Shown: positions 31,377 through 40,580 of the stretch, in pieces
How the letters are laid out: the number at the start of each line of letters is the position of its first letter
Position numbering within the stretch: position 1 is the first letter of the stretch
Source: Acidobacteriota bacterium
GTDB lineage: Bacteria; Acidobacteriota; Terriglobia; Acidiferrales; UBA7541
Assembly: GCA_013287135.1 (NCBI GenBank)
Contig: JABDEK010000004.1
Coordinates: 1 to 64,000 of the forward strand
Length of the DNA: 64,000 nucleotides
Reading direction: 5' to 3'
Notes under the pieces: generated by a model
Told to the model about the DNA's origin: nothing
The model's database searches: none
What the model saw: only the letters and a program-made list of their open reading frames with translations
Translations under genes and position numbers: made by a program

Positions 31377-33679
31377 TGAGACACTTCGCTCAAAAAATAG
31401 CGTTTTCATTAGTGGCAGCAATCTTTTTAGCAGGTATCGTCCTAGCTCAATCTCAACAGCAGTCTCCCAATCCACACGCGCAGCCACCTACAAACCCATC
31501 GGCGCCTATCGCCGTACCCATGCCTGCGTCGCCTCAGGCTCCCAAACCGACGGTGCCTTCCGTGATCAGAGCCTCGTCCGATCTCGTGCGCATTGACGTC
31601 GAAGTAACAGACAAGTCCGGCAAACCCATCAAGGGATTGCGCGAGGATCAATTTACCGTCACCGATGATGGCAAGCGCCAGGAGATTTCCACTTTCTCGT
31701 ACTCCGACATCGAAGGCATTGAGTCCGCAGCAGCGGCGGAAGACAAGCCCATTGTCGTGCCGGTGGACAACGAAGGACCAAATACGCCGTCGGCCAACGC
31801 GATCAGCGACCAGTTGCGCGATCGCCGATTGATTGTACTTTTCTTTGACCTGACGTCCATGCAGTCGGACGACTTGATCCGCGCGCACGACGCGGCGGCC
31901 AAATTTGTGAAAGAGCAGATGACCAAAGCTGACGTCGTCGCTGTCATCGCTTTTTCCTCAAAGCTAATCGTGCTCGCAAACTTTACCAACGACCGCGCAA
32001 CGCTCGATAAAGCCATTGCGCAGTTAACCGTCACCAGCATTTCCGATCTTTCTAATCCGCTCTACTCCGCGGCGGAAAACGGTGAATACGACGTGCAGGA
32101 ATATACCGGCGCGGCGTATACCCCGGATGAGACCGAATTTAACGTTTTCAATACGGACCAGAAGCTCGTTGCCGTGGAAGGCATGGCCAACGTCCTCAGC
32201 GCGTTCCCCGGAAGAAAAGCCCTGGTGGAATTCACCGGCGGCATCACTCAGCCCGGTGAAGAAAATCGCACGCAGCTTCGAGCGGCAACAGACGCTGCGA
32301 ACCGCGCCGATGTTTCAATCTATTCGATCGATTCGCGCGGATTGTTCGCTACGCCGCCTGGTGGCGACACCACCGCGAATGCCGCCACGGGAACTTCCAT
32401 GTTCACCGGCGCTTCCGTGTTTCATCAAACCGACCAGCGCGACGATTCGCGCGATACTCTCGCCACTCTTTCCACCGACACCGGCGGAAAAGCATTCTTT
32501 GACTTGGGAGATTTGAGCCAGGCGCTCCCGAAGATTCAGCAAGACAATACCGGTTACTACCTCATCGGCTATCGTCTGGGCGCCGATGTAAAACGCGATG
32601 GCCGCTGGCGAACGATCCGAGTAAAGGTCAACGCGCCCGGCGCCCACGTGCGTTATCGCGAAGGCTACTACGCTCCGCGCGATTTTCAGCATCTTCAAAA
32701 AGAAGATCGCGACCAACAGCTTGCCGACGCTGTCAATTCGGATAATCCCGTCGTCGAGCTGCCCGTCGCCGTAGAGACAGCCATGTTCCGACTGTCCGAT
32801 CAGCAGACTTACGTTCCCATCGCCGCTAAGATTTCTGCCAGCGCTCTCGACTGGGCTGAAAAGCATGGTCACCGCCAGGCCGACTTTGATTTTGCTGTCG
32901 AAGTTCGCGCAGTCCCTTCCCGCCAAGTGGTCGCTCAGTCGCGCGACACTACCCAAGTGAACCTCGACCCTCAGCGTTTCCAGCAGATCAACCAAAAAAA
33001 TCTGCTGTACCAGGGCGGTGTTGTCCTTGCACCCGGAAACTACCGGCTGAAATTTGTCGCTCGCGAAAATGAATCAGGAAAGATCGGCACGTTTGAACAG
33101 AATCTTTCCGTCCCGGCGGTCCAGCCGGGAAAACTGGCGCTCAGCTCTGTGGTTCTTTCCAGCCAGCTTGTTCCAGTGCGGAAATCGGCGGAAGTCCAAA
33201 CGAAAGGCCAGGGATTGCGCGCCAAGCTGACCAATTCACCGCTCGAGATGAATGGAGAAGCGATTGTGCCTAGCGTGACTCGCTTGTTCGCGCAAAATCA
33301 AACACTCTATGTTTTCTTCCAAGCTTATTATCCGGGAAAAAATGAGAATAAAGAAACGTTTGACGGAAATTCGCTCCGCGCCGGATTAGTTTTCTTTCGC
33401 AATGGATTGCAGGTCAATTCCACCCCCTTGCTCGCGCCCTCGGAAGTAGATGCTAAGAAGTCCACGGCGTCGTTCCGCATGAGCTTGCCGTTATCGAAGC
33501 TACAAGGTGGGCGTTACACCGTTCAAGCTGTTGTCATCGCTCCCGGAACGCAGCATGCCGCGTTTGGCCGCAGCTACCTCGCGCTATTGCAAGCGCCACC
33601 GGCCCCCGCGTCAACGCCAGCTAGTAGTCCGACGAATTCTCCTCCAGAAATTGCAGCCCCCAAACCACCTTCACCCTAA
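31376..33679 (+). CDS. Secreted VWFA-related domain protein (acidobacterial type)
   Basis: This 767-aa protein has a signal peptide (ending VLAQSQQQ), a proline-rich linker, the motif RIDVEVTDKSGKPIKGLRED typical of the VWFA-related family of Acidobacteriota, and a von Willebrand A-like domain (LIVLFFDLTSMQSDDLIRAH), in which the metal motif DxSxS is degenerate as DLTSM. GRKALVEFTGGI and YYLIGYRLGADVKRDGRWRT follow. The C-terminal half is beta-rich, ending in a Pro-rich tail. The function is unknown. Coupling to the preceding receptor suggests a shared role at the cell surface. Confidence 0.88.
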   Translation: MRHFAQKIAFSLVAAIFLAGIVLAQSQQQSPNPHAQPPTNPSAPIAVPMPASPQAPKPTVPSVIRASSDLVRIDVEVTDKSGKPIKGLREDQFTVTDDGKRQEISTFSYSDIEGIESAAAAEDKPIVVPVDNEGPNTPSANAISDQLRDRRLIVLFFDLTSMQSDDLIRAHDAAAKFVKEQMTKADVVAVIAFSSKLIVLANFTNDRATLDKAIAQLTVTSISDLSNPLYSAAENGEYDVQEYTGAAYTPDETEFNVFNTDQKLVAVEGMANVLSAFPGRKALVEFTGGITQPGEENRTQLRAATDAANRADVSIYSIDSRGLFATPPGGDTTANAATGTSMFTGASVFHQTDQRDDSRDTLATLSTDTGGKAFFDLGDLSQALPKIQQDNTGYYLIGYRLGADVKRDGRWRTIRVKVNAPGAHVRYREGYYAPRDFQHLQKEDRDQQLADAVNSDNPVVELPVAVETAMFRLSDQQTYVPIAAKISASALDWAEKHGHRQADFDFAVEVRAVPSRQVVAQSRDTTQVNLDPQRFQQINQKNLLYQGGVVLAPGNYRLKFVARENESGKIGTFEQNLSVPAVQPGKLALSSVVLSSQLVPVRKSAEVQTKGQGLRAKLTNSPLEMNGEAIVPSVTRLFAQNQTLYVFFQAYYPGKNENKETFDGNSLRAGLVFFRNGLQVNSTPLLAPSEVDAKKSTASFRMSLPLSKLQGGRYTVQAVVIAPGTQHAAFGRSYLALLQAPPAPASTPASSPTNSPPEIAAPKPPSP

Positions 33680-33747
33680 ACGCCGGATAGGTTGGCGAAT
33701 TCCGGCATGTTTGGCAATTCGTCTTCAGATATGGCACGCTGGAGGGA

Positions 33748-34245
33748 GTGCCCACAAAAAGCATTACTCATATCCTGATCCACGATTCTTTTCGTGTAGG
33801 TATCACGATCAAAGGGATCGACGGCATTCTCGAAGCCGTCGGCGGTGTACTGCTGTGGTTTAAAGTCAACACGTTGAACTCGTGGTTGCAAGCGCTCTGC
33901 CAGCACGAACTCGCGCGCGACAAGCACGATTTTATTTTTTCTCACTTGAGTATTGCTTCGCAGAAATTGGCGAGCGGTAGCCCGATGTTCGTCTCGCTTT
34001 ATCTTCTCTCGCATGGGCTGGTGAAGGCCTTGCTCGTTGTGTGTCTTTGGCTTAACAAGCTGTGGGCTTATCCGCTGACGATTGGCGTTTTTGCGGCTTT
34101 CGTCGTCTACCAAATCTACAGATTCACTTACACACATTCCGTGGCGCTCGTAATTCTCACTCTCTTCGATCTGCTGCTGATATTTCTAACCTGGAAAGAA
34201 TATCAAGATCAGAAATTGCTGCACGCGAAGAAGAAAGAAGAATAA
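33748..34245 (+). CDS. DUF2127 integral membrane protein
   Basis: This 165-aa protein (GTG start) has about four hydrophobic segments, including GIDGILEAVGGVLLWF, VSLYLLSHGLVKALLVVCLW and ALVILTLFDLLLIFLTW, and the SHGLVKALL pattern of DUF2127. It ends in a basic tail (KLLHAKKKEE). The function of the family is unknown. It stands 57 bp upstream of aguB in the same direction. Confidence 0.78.
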   Translation: MPTKSITHILIHDSFRVGITIKGIDGILEAVGGVLLWFKVNTLNSWLQALCQHELARDKHDFIFSHLSIASQKLASGSPMFVSLYLLSHGLVKALLVVCLWLNKLWAYPLTIGVFAAFVVYQIYRFTYTHSVALVILTLFDLLLIFLTWKEYQDQKLLHAKKKEE

Positions 34246-34302
34246 TTAGAACTAACGGCGGCGTATGGCCTTGAATCGGCTTTTCGTGTAGATTTTCCTA
34301 TC

Positions 34303-35202
34303 GTGACATCGCCGAACAAATTCAAAGTTGGCCTCGTGCAGATGGCTGTCAGCCCGAAGCCAGAGCAAAACCTGGCCCACGCCATCTCCCGCATCGAAGA
34401 AGCCGCTCGAGGCGGCGCGCAAGTGGTTTGCTTGCCGGAGCTTTTTCGCTCGCAATATTTCTGTCAACGCGAAGACACCGCGAATTTCGAATTGGCGGAG
34501 CCCGTGCCCGGACCCACCACAGAAGCTTTAGGTCACGTAGCGCAGAAAACGAAAACCGTCATCATTGCCCCCGTCTTCGAACGCCGGGCGCCCGGTGTGT
34601 ATCACAACACCGCAGCAATCATTGACGCCGACGGCCGAATCGCCGGCATCTATCGCAAGATGCATATCCCCGACGACCCGGCTTATTACGAAAAATTCTA
34701 TTTCACCCCGGGAGACTTGGGCTTTCGCGCGTTTGAAACCAACGCCGGTAAAATCGCCACTTTAATCTGCTGGGATCAGTGGTATCCGGAAGGAGCACGC
34801 TTGGCCGCCCTAAACGGCGCCTGCATTGTCTTCTACCCCACCGCTATCGGCTGGCATCCCAGCGAAAAAAATTCCAATGGAGAAGCGCAGCGCGATTCCT
34901 GGCGCACCATCCAGCGCAGTCACGCGATTGCCAATGGGGTTTACGTCGCGGCGGTGAACCGCGTGGGGCACGAAAAGCCTGTTGAAGGCGGAGACGGCTT
35001 GGAGTTCTGGGGCACTTCCTTCCTCTGCGATCCGCAGGGAGTCGTGATCGCCGAAGGTTCCACCAACCGTGAAGAAATTTTGTACGGTGAAGTGGATCTC
35101 GCACACCTGGAAGACGTCCGCCGCAACTGGCCTTTCTTGCGCGACCGCCGGATTGATGCCTACGCGGGCATCGAACAGCGCTTTCTCGACGAAAAGCCTT
35201 GA
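34303..35202 (+). CDS. aguB: N-carbamoylputrescine amidohydrolase
   Basis: This 299-aa nitrilase-superfamily enzyme has the catalytic triad Glu (CLPELFRSQYFC), Lys (YRKMHIPDDP) and Cys (LICWDQWYPEGARLAALNGA). The QREDTANFELAEP and AIGWHPSEKNSNG segments are typical of AguB. It converts N-carbamoylputrescine to putrescine, ammonia and CO2 in the cytoplasm. The start is GTG at 34303. It overlaps the aguA start by four bases, as expected for a two-step pathway. Confidence 0.93.
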   Translation: MTSPNKFKVGLVQMAVSPKPEQNLAHAISRIEEAARGGAQVVCLPELFRSQYFCQREDTANFELAEPVPGPTTEALGHVAQKTKTVIIAPVFERRAPGVYHNTAAIIDADGRIAGIYRKMHIPDDPAYYEKFYFTPGDLGFRAFETNAGKIATLICWDQWYPEGARLAALNGACIVFYPTAIGWHPSEKNSNGEAQRDSWRTIQRSHAIANGVYVAAVNRVGHEKPVEGGDGLEFWGTSFLCDPQGVVIAEGSTNREEILYGEVDLAHLEDVRRNWPFLRDRRIDAYAGIEQRFLDEKP

Positions 35203-36299
35203 AGCCATCCAGCCGCATCGCCCGTCCTTCCGCAGAAAATACCCCGGCGGCGTTAGGCTTCCGTATGCCGGCCGAATGGGAACCTCATGAAGCCTCCTGG
35301 CTCGGCTGGCCGCACAATCCAACCGATTGGCCCGGTAAGCTTGAGCCGATCCACTGGGTTTACGGCGAGATCGTTCGGAAAATAGCGCCCGGTGAACTCG
35401 TCCGCATCCTAGTGAACTCGCCAGCACATGAGTTTCGAGCGCGAAAAGTTTTGAAAAGCGTCGGCGTTAGCATGAGCCGAATCCAGTTTCTCCGATTCCC
35501 TACAAATAGAGGTTGGACGCGCGATTTCGGCCCCATATTTATCAAACGCGACAAGCCCCGCCCGAAAGTTGCCATCGCTCGATTCCGTTTTAACGCCTGG
35601 GCTCGTTATCCCGATTGGAAAAAAGACGACGGCATTCCCGAACGCGCCGCTCGCCGATTGAAGATGAAAATGTTCCGCGCTCAACTCGGTGGCCGCGATG
35701 TGGTTCTCGAAGGCGGAAGCATTGACGTAAATGGCTCGGGCACAGTGCTGAGCACGGAAGAGTGCCTCCTCGATCAGAAACGCCAAGTTCGAAACCCCGG
35801 ATTCGACCGCGGCCAAACGGAAGCAGTCTTGCGGGAATATCTCGGCGTAACCAACGTTATATGGCTAGGCAAAGGAATCGCAGGAGACGACACACACGGT
35901 CACATCGATGATCTGTGCCGCTTTGTGAACCGCCGCACAGTCGTCCTTTGCCGCGAAAAAAATCGCAAAGAGAAAAATTATCGGGCGCTAGAAGAACATT
36001 GGGAGCGCCTGCGCGGAGCGAGACTCGAAGATGGAAGCAAATTGGATGTTGTAGCCTTGCCGATGCCGTCGCCTCTATTTTTCGACGGTGTGCGCCTCCC
36101 CGCCAGTTACGCAAACTTTTACATCTCGAACGCCGCCGTCTTGGTCCCCACTTTCAACGACCCCAACGACCGCGTCGCTCTGGGGATCGTCTCGGAACTT
36201 TTCCCCAAGCGCTCCGTCGTGGGAATCCATTCAGTAGATTTAGTCTGGGGATTCGGCACCCTTCACTGCTTAACGCAACAGCAGCCCGCTCGCTCCTAG
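35199..36299 (+). CDS. aguA: Agmatine deiminase
   Basis: This 366-aa protein of the peptidylarginine-deiminase-related family has PAEWEPHEASWLGWPHNPTD, NRGWTRDFGPIFI, EGGSIDVNGSGTVLSTEECL, the His segment GDDTHGHIDDL and the catalytic Cys in TLHCLTQQQP. It converts agmatine to N-carbamoylputrescine. The TTG start overlaps the aguB stop (TTGA). In most homologues the last motif reads GGxxHC; here it is FGTLHC, a small deviation. Together with aguB this gives putrescine from agmatine. Confidence 0.93.
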   Translation: MKPSSRIARPSAENTPAALGFRMPAEWEPHEASWLGWPHNPTDWPGKLEPIHWVYGEIVRKIAPGELVRILVNSPAHEFRARKVLKSVGVSMSRIQFLRFPTNRGWTRDFGPIFIKRDKPRPKVAIARFRFNAWARYPDWKKDDGIPERAARRLKMKMFRAQLGGRDVVLEGGSIDVNGSGTVLSTEECLLDQKRQVRNPGFDRGQTEAVLREYLGVTNVIWLGKGIAGDDTHGHIDDLCRFVNRRTVVLCREKNRKEKNYRALEEHWERLRGARLEDGSKLDVVALPMPSPLFFDGVRLPASYANFYISNAAVLVPTFNDPNDRVALGIVSELFPKRSVVGIHSVDLVWGFGTLHCLTQQQPARS

Positions 36300-36521
36300 T
36301 TCACTGCAAATATTTTTCGCTTCTTTCCGAATATCAGGACACATTCGAACGCTATCCATCCTGCCCCATATACTCGAAATTTCCGAATTTACGTAGTTCG
36401 CTGTTACTAAACGCCTTATTTACAAGAAATCTTGGCGACGAACGTGCCATATGCGTTCGTGGGGGAAGTCAGCTTCATCGTTCGCGGCGCCCCATACATT
36501 CGACGAAAACTGGAGATGAAA

Positions 36522-39500
36522 ATGCGATTTAGCAAATTCCTTATTGTAGCCGCTTTGTTCGCGGCTCCCTTGCTCCTGCTGCCCAGCATGCTTTCGGCGC
36601 AGAGCATAGTTACCGGAGCAGTAAGCGGAACCGTTACGGATCCCTCAGGCGCCGTTATCGTGGGCGCCACAGTGAATCTCAAAAACGTTGCCACGGGCGA
36701 GGTCAGTTCCACCAACACAAACTCCTCCGGAGGCTACCAGTTCCCATTGTTGAAACCCGGCTCCTACACCGTAAACGCAACACAGCAAGGATTCAAACAG
36801 TCCTCCATTACTGTAGACGTACTGCTAGGGCAGACTTCTACTGCCGATTTGAAGCTGGAACTCGGCGCCGGTAGCGTCACAGTCGAGGTCACCGGACAAG
36901 GCCAAGGATTGCAAACCGAAGATGCAAACATCTCTTCGAATTTCGACACAAAAATGATTCAGGAAGTCCCAAATCCGGGCAACGATATCACCTATATCGC
37001 GCAAACAGCGCCTGGAGTGGCCATGAACTCGACAGGCGGCTACGGCAATTTCACCGCCTTTGGTCTCCCAGCCACTGCGAACTTGTTCACCGTGAATGGA
37101 AACGATTACAACGATCCTTACTTGAACCTAAACAATTCCGGTTCGAGCAACCTGCTGCTCGGCGGCAATGAATTGCAGGAAGTAGCGGTCGTCAGCAACG
37201 GGTACACCGGCCAGTACGGCAGACAGGCTGGCGCACAGATCGATTACAGCACCAAGTCAGGCTCAAACCAATTTCATGGGAATGCGGTCTACGACTGGAC
37301 CGGGAGGGCTTTAAGCGCCAACGACTACTTTAACAACCTCTTTGGCAACCCCCGGCCGTTCGAAAATAACAATCAATGGGCCGCGTCTTTCGGCGGGCCG
37401 ATCAAGAAGGATAAGGCGTTTTTCTTCGTGAACACCGAAGGAATTCGCTACGTTTTTGGAACCTCCGCATCGGTGAGTGTTCCTACACCTGACTTCGAAC
37501 AATATGTCCTCAGCCAAATTCCCACCACTGCGGTGCCGTACTACAACAACATTTTCAGTTTGTATAACAACGCACCCAACGTCAATCATGCTATTCCGGC
37601 CGCTAATAGTTGCGGAGCTTCGCTGGGCTCGTTCCCCGATCCAGTCACCGGCTCAACAAGCGCTACTTGCCTGCAAACTTTCAACAACTCAGGTTCGAAT
37701 GGCAACCGCGAGTGGCTAGTCACCGGGCGCGTGGACTACTCTTTCAGCGAAAATGACAAATTATTCGGCCGCGTAAAAGTTGATCGGGGCGTACAACCGT
37801 CTTACACAGATCCAATCGATCCCGCGTTCAATGTCATCAGCCACCAGCCCCAGCAAGACGCTCAAGTAAATTACACACACGTTTTCAACCCGAACCTCAT
37901 CAATAACTTTATTGCGTCAGCCTTCTATTATGGCGCACCCTTTGCAAGCAACAATATTGCCGCTGCATTGGCTGCCTATCCGGGTGTTTTGGTCTCAACA
38001 GATAGCGCTTTGACGCCCTTGGGTACCGGCTCCAGTTTCTTCCCGGGAGTCGCAACCTCCTTTCCCAACGGTCGCAAAGTGACTCAATGGGGGCTCGTAG
38101 ACGACTTGTCACTGACCCGTGGCAACCACACCTTCAAAATGGGCTTCAACTTCCGTCGGAACGACGCCAGTGACTCGCAGGCCGCCGTGGGAACCCAGTT
38201 CCCCTATGTTTCCACGAGCTTGGCGTCCTTCGCCACTGATCAAGCCGATTTCATTACGCAGAATTTTACAAACTTTCCGGAGCAGCCAATCGCCTACTAC
38301 AGTCTCGGCCTTTACTTCCAGGACGAGTATCGAGTGAATTCCAGGCTGAAGTTTACGCTGGCTATGCGCGCAGACCGAAACTCGAACGGGGTTTGTCAGT
38401 CTGACTGCGCTGTTCGGTCTGTCGATCCCTTCGATCAATTGGCTCACAATCCCAACATTCCCTACAATCAGATGATGTTGACCGGACAACACTCCATTCT
38501 CCGCAATGTTGAGAAAGTAGTGTTCGAGCCACGTGTCGGTTTTGCTTGGAGCCCGTTGGGACAAAACACGGTAATCCGAGGGGGCGTCGGCTTGTTCACC
38601 GATTTGTATCCGGGCTCTCTGCTAAACCTCTGGACCCGTAACTTTCCTTCGGTGACCGCATTTGGGCTAGCTAGCGCCGGAACGATTGACAATATCGGCA
38701 CGGCGACGAAGGGCTCAGCGGCTACGGTCATCGGTGAGTGCCAGACAGTATTTCAGACGAATTATGCAGCAGGCGGAACAGCGTCTGACTTCCTGGCTAA
38801 CGCACCCGCGGGTTGCGCCGTTCCGAACATGAACGACGTGGCAAACACACTAAAAAATCCAAAATATCTTGAATGGAATCTCGAAGTTCAACATTCCTTC
38901 GGCAACAAGGCGGTACTGTCAGTGAATTACGTTGGAAACCGAGGATATGACGGGGTCATTTTCAATCCCTATTTGAATGCTTACGCCAACAGCGGATTCG
39001 GCGGCCTTCCAACCGCGCCCATCGATTCCCGTGTCGGGCTAGTGCTGCAGGGAACAAACAATGGCATATCTAACTACAACGGCATTACCTTTTCTCTTCA
39101 GCAGAATACTTGGCACGGACTGTCTGGCCGGATTAATTACACTTACAGCCACGCCCTCGACGATATCTCTAACGGCGGTACGCTTGAACCCTACAACCCT
39201 GCCGACAGTTTGTTTTTCCAAATCAGTCCGAATAACTTAAGGCTCAATTACGGTAACGCGGACTATGACATCCGTCACGTTATGACCGGTAACTATGTGT
39301 GGCAAATACCGGTCAGAAGCGAGAACCGGCTCCTGAATGCAGCCATCGGTGGCTGGGAAGTCTCCGGAACAATATTCGCGCACACCGGCCTTCCTTTCAG
39401 CGTCATAGATGGCCCAACAGGATCTAGTCTGATCGCTGCTAACGGAGCTAACGACCAGCTCATAACCGTTCTCGGACAACCCATCGTCCCCGTGTCGCGT

Positions 39501-39878
39501 TCTTGCACCGCGGTTCTTAATCCTAACAACAGTTCTGCAAACGCGTGCTGGGGCGGAGTCAGCGCATTCTCCAGCGCCCCGACCAGTTTTGGGACGTTGG
39601 CACGCAATGCCTTCCGCGGACCGGGATATTTCGACACCGATTTCAGTTTACGGAAATCTTTCCGTCTTACGGAACGGCTGGGTTTCATGGTGGGAGCGAA
39701 CGCGTATAACGTTCTCAATCACGTCAACTTTGCCAATCCAAATGTCAATCTGGCGGCTGGGCCAAATTTCGGCCTTATCACCGCTACTCAGAACCCTGCA
39801 ACCTCGCCTTACGGTGCTTTCGCAGCAGCGGCCGTGGACGCGAGAATTGTTCAGGTCGTGGGAAGACTGACGTTCTGA
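36522..39878 (+). CDS. Oar-like TonB-dependent receptor (3)
   Basis: This 1118-aa outer membrane protein has a signal peptide (FLIVAALFAAPLLLLPSMLS), a carboxypeptidase-regulatory-like domain (AVSGTVTDPSGAVIVGATVN), a plug domain with NLFTVNGNDYNDP and ELQEVAVVSNGYTGQYGRQA, and a long beta-barrel ending VVGRLTF. ACTGGAG precedes the ATG at 36522; the ATG at 36516 would add two residues. It is a single-gene unit with its own terminator. The substrate is unknown. Confidence 0.88.
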   Translation: MRFSKFLIVAALFAAPLLLLPSMLSAQSIVTGAVSGTVTDPSGAVIVGATVNLKNVATGEVSSTNTNSSGGYQFPLLKPGSYTVNATQQGFKQSSITVDVLLGQTSTADLKLELGAGSVTVEVTGQGQGLQTEDANISSNFDTKMIQEVPNPGNDITYIAQTAPGVAMNSTGGYGNFTAFGLPATANLFTVNGNDYNDPYLNLNNSGSSNLLLGGNELQEVAVVSNGYTGQYGRQAGAQIDYSTKSGSNQFHGNAVYDWTGRALSANDYFNNLFGNPRPFENNNQWAASFGGPIKKDKAFFFVNTEGIRYVFGTSASVSVPTPDFEQYVLSQIPTTAVPYYNNIFSLYNNAPNVNHAIPAANSCGASLGSFPDPVTGSTSATCLQTFNNSGSNGNREWLVTGRVDYSFSENDKLFGRVKVDRGVQPSYTDPIDPAFNVISHQPQQDAQVNYTHVFNPNLINNFIASAFYYGAPFASNNIAAALAAYPGVLVSTDSALTPLGTGSSFFPGVATSFPNGRKVTQWGLVDDLSLTRGNHTFKMGFNFRRNDASDSQAAVGTQFPYVSTSLASFATDQADFITQNFTNFPEQPIAYYSLGLYFQDEYRVNSRLKFTLAMRADRNSNGVCQSDCAVRSVDPFDQLAHNPNIPYNQMMLTGQHSILRNVEKVVFEPRVGFAWSPLGQNTVIRGGVGLFTDLYPGSLLNLWTRNFPSVTAFGLASAGTIDNIGTATKGSAATVIGECQTVFQTNYAAGGTASDFLANAPAGCAVPNMNDVANTLKNPKYLEWNLEVQHSFGNKAVLSVNYVGNRGYDGVIFNPYLNAYANSGFGGLPTAPIDSRVGLVLQGTNNGISNYNGITFSLQQNTWHGLSGRINYTYSHALDDISNGGTLEPYNPADSLFFQISPNNLRLNYGNADYDIRHVMTGNYVWQIPVRSENRLLNAAIGGWEVSGTIFAHTGLPFSVIDGPTGSSLIAANGANDQLITVLGQPIVPVSRSCTAVLNPNNSSANACWGGVSAFSSAPTSFGTLARNAFRGPGYFDTDFSLRKSFRLTERLGFMVGANAYNVLNHVNFANPNVNLAAGPNFGLITATQNPATSPYGAFAAAAVDARIVQVVGRLTF

Positions 39879-39905
39879 TTTAGAACCAGAAGGTATATGC
39901 GGAAG

Positions 39906-39940
39906 AGGGCGGCACCCTCCTCAGGGCCGCCCTTTTTTAT
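39906..39940 (+). terminator. Rho-independent terminator of receptor 3
   Basis: GGGCGGC pairs with GCCGCCC around a 12-base loop and is followed by TTTTTTATTTTT. It lies about 28 bp after the receptor stop. Confidence 0.9.
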
Positions 39941-40088
39941 TTTTAAAGTGTTTTCGCTTTCGAACTGTAAGTTTCAAGCAAGCCGCAATTTTAACGCCTC
40001 AAATCTTGCTCTCACACATAGAAAGCTCTTTGACTTGATCGTCCAGCGGTTGAAATATGAAGAAGTGGCTTCTCGGGGTGTCATGAAT

Positions 40089-40460
40089 TCACTGCTTCTC
40101 TTGCAATCGCTCGGCTTCCAGGCCCCGTCTGCGAACGGCCTCCGCGGGCTGCAGCACGGGCCAGCGAAAATCTTTCGCGAAAGATCTGAAATCTCAGTCA
40201 TGGAATGTCACAATCGCAGCGGCGTGACCATTGCTGGCCGTTTCCAGAACCATCTCATCATTCGGATCCGGTAGAGTAGCGCCATGGTCATAGTTAAAGT
40301 CGGCCTGCGCGAGTTCCTCGAACTTCCCGGAATCAGACACTCCCGTTGGGGTCATCCGGTCTATGTCCCCACGCCCGAAAGCGCCCGAAGGCAGCCAAGC
40401 TTTCCGAACGAAGTTGCCTTGAGCCCTCGCCAGAAATGCGACGAGGTGCTGGCGGCCGAG
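40089..40460 (-). pseudogene. Broken PIN-domain toxin gene (COG1569-like)
   Basis: The minus strand reads ATLPDPNDEMVLETASNGHA, then AAIVTFHD, a TGA at 40194-40196, and then DFRSFAKDFRWPVLQPAEAV in the same frame, ending at 40089. This is the C-terminal half of a toxin-component PIN family, in which the stop replaces the usual residue (often Arg) between HD and DF. A single C-to-T change of a CGA codon would explain it. The N-terminal part is not clearly readable; an in-frame TAG lies at 40461. No intact antitoxin is seen. Confidence 0.7.
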
Positions 40461-40580
40461 CTAACAGGAATACGTCGGCGTGACAAGGGCGAGCCCCGCT
40501 GAGATAATCGTCTATAGTAGGCTGGCCGTAGATTAGCGCAGTCGTGGTGTCTACTATGTACTCAACCGGCGGAGTTTCTT

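Noticed and set aside
39897-40274. 125-codon plus-strand frame after receptor 3
   Set aside because: It runs through the terminator at 39906 and lies antisense to the PIN pseudogene.
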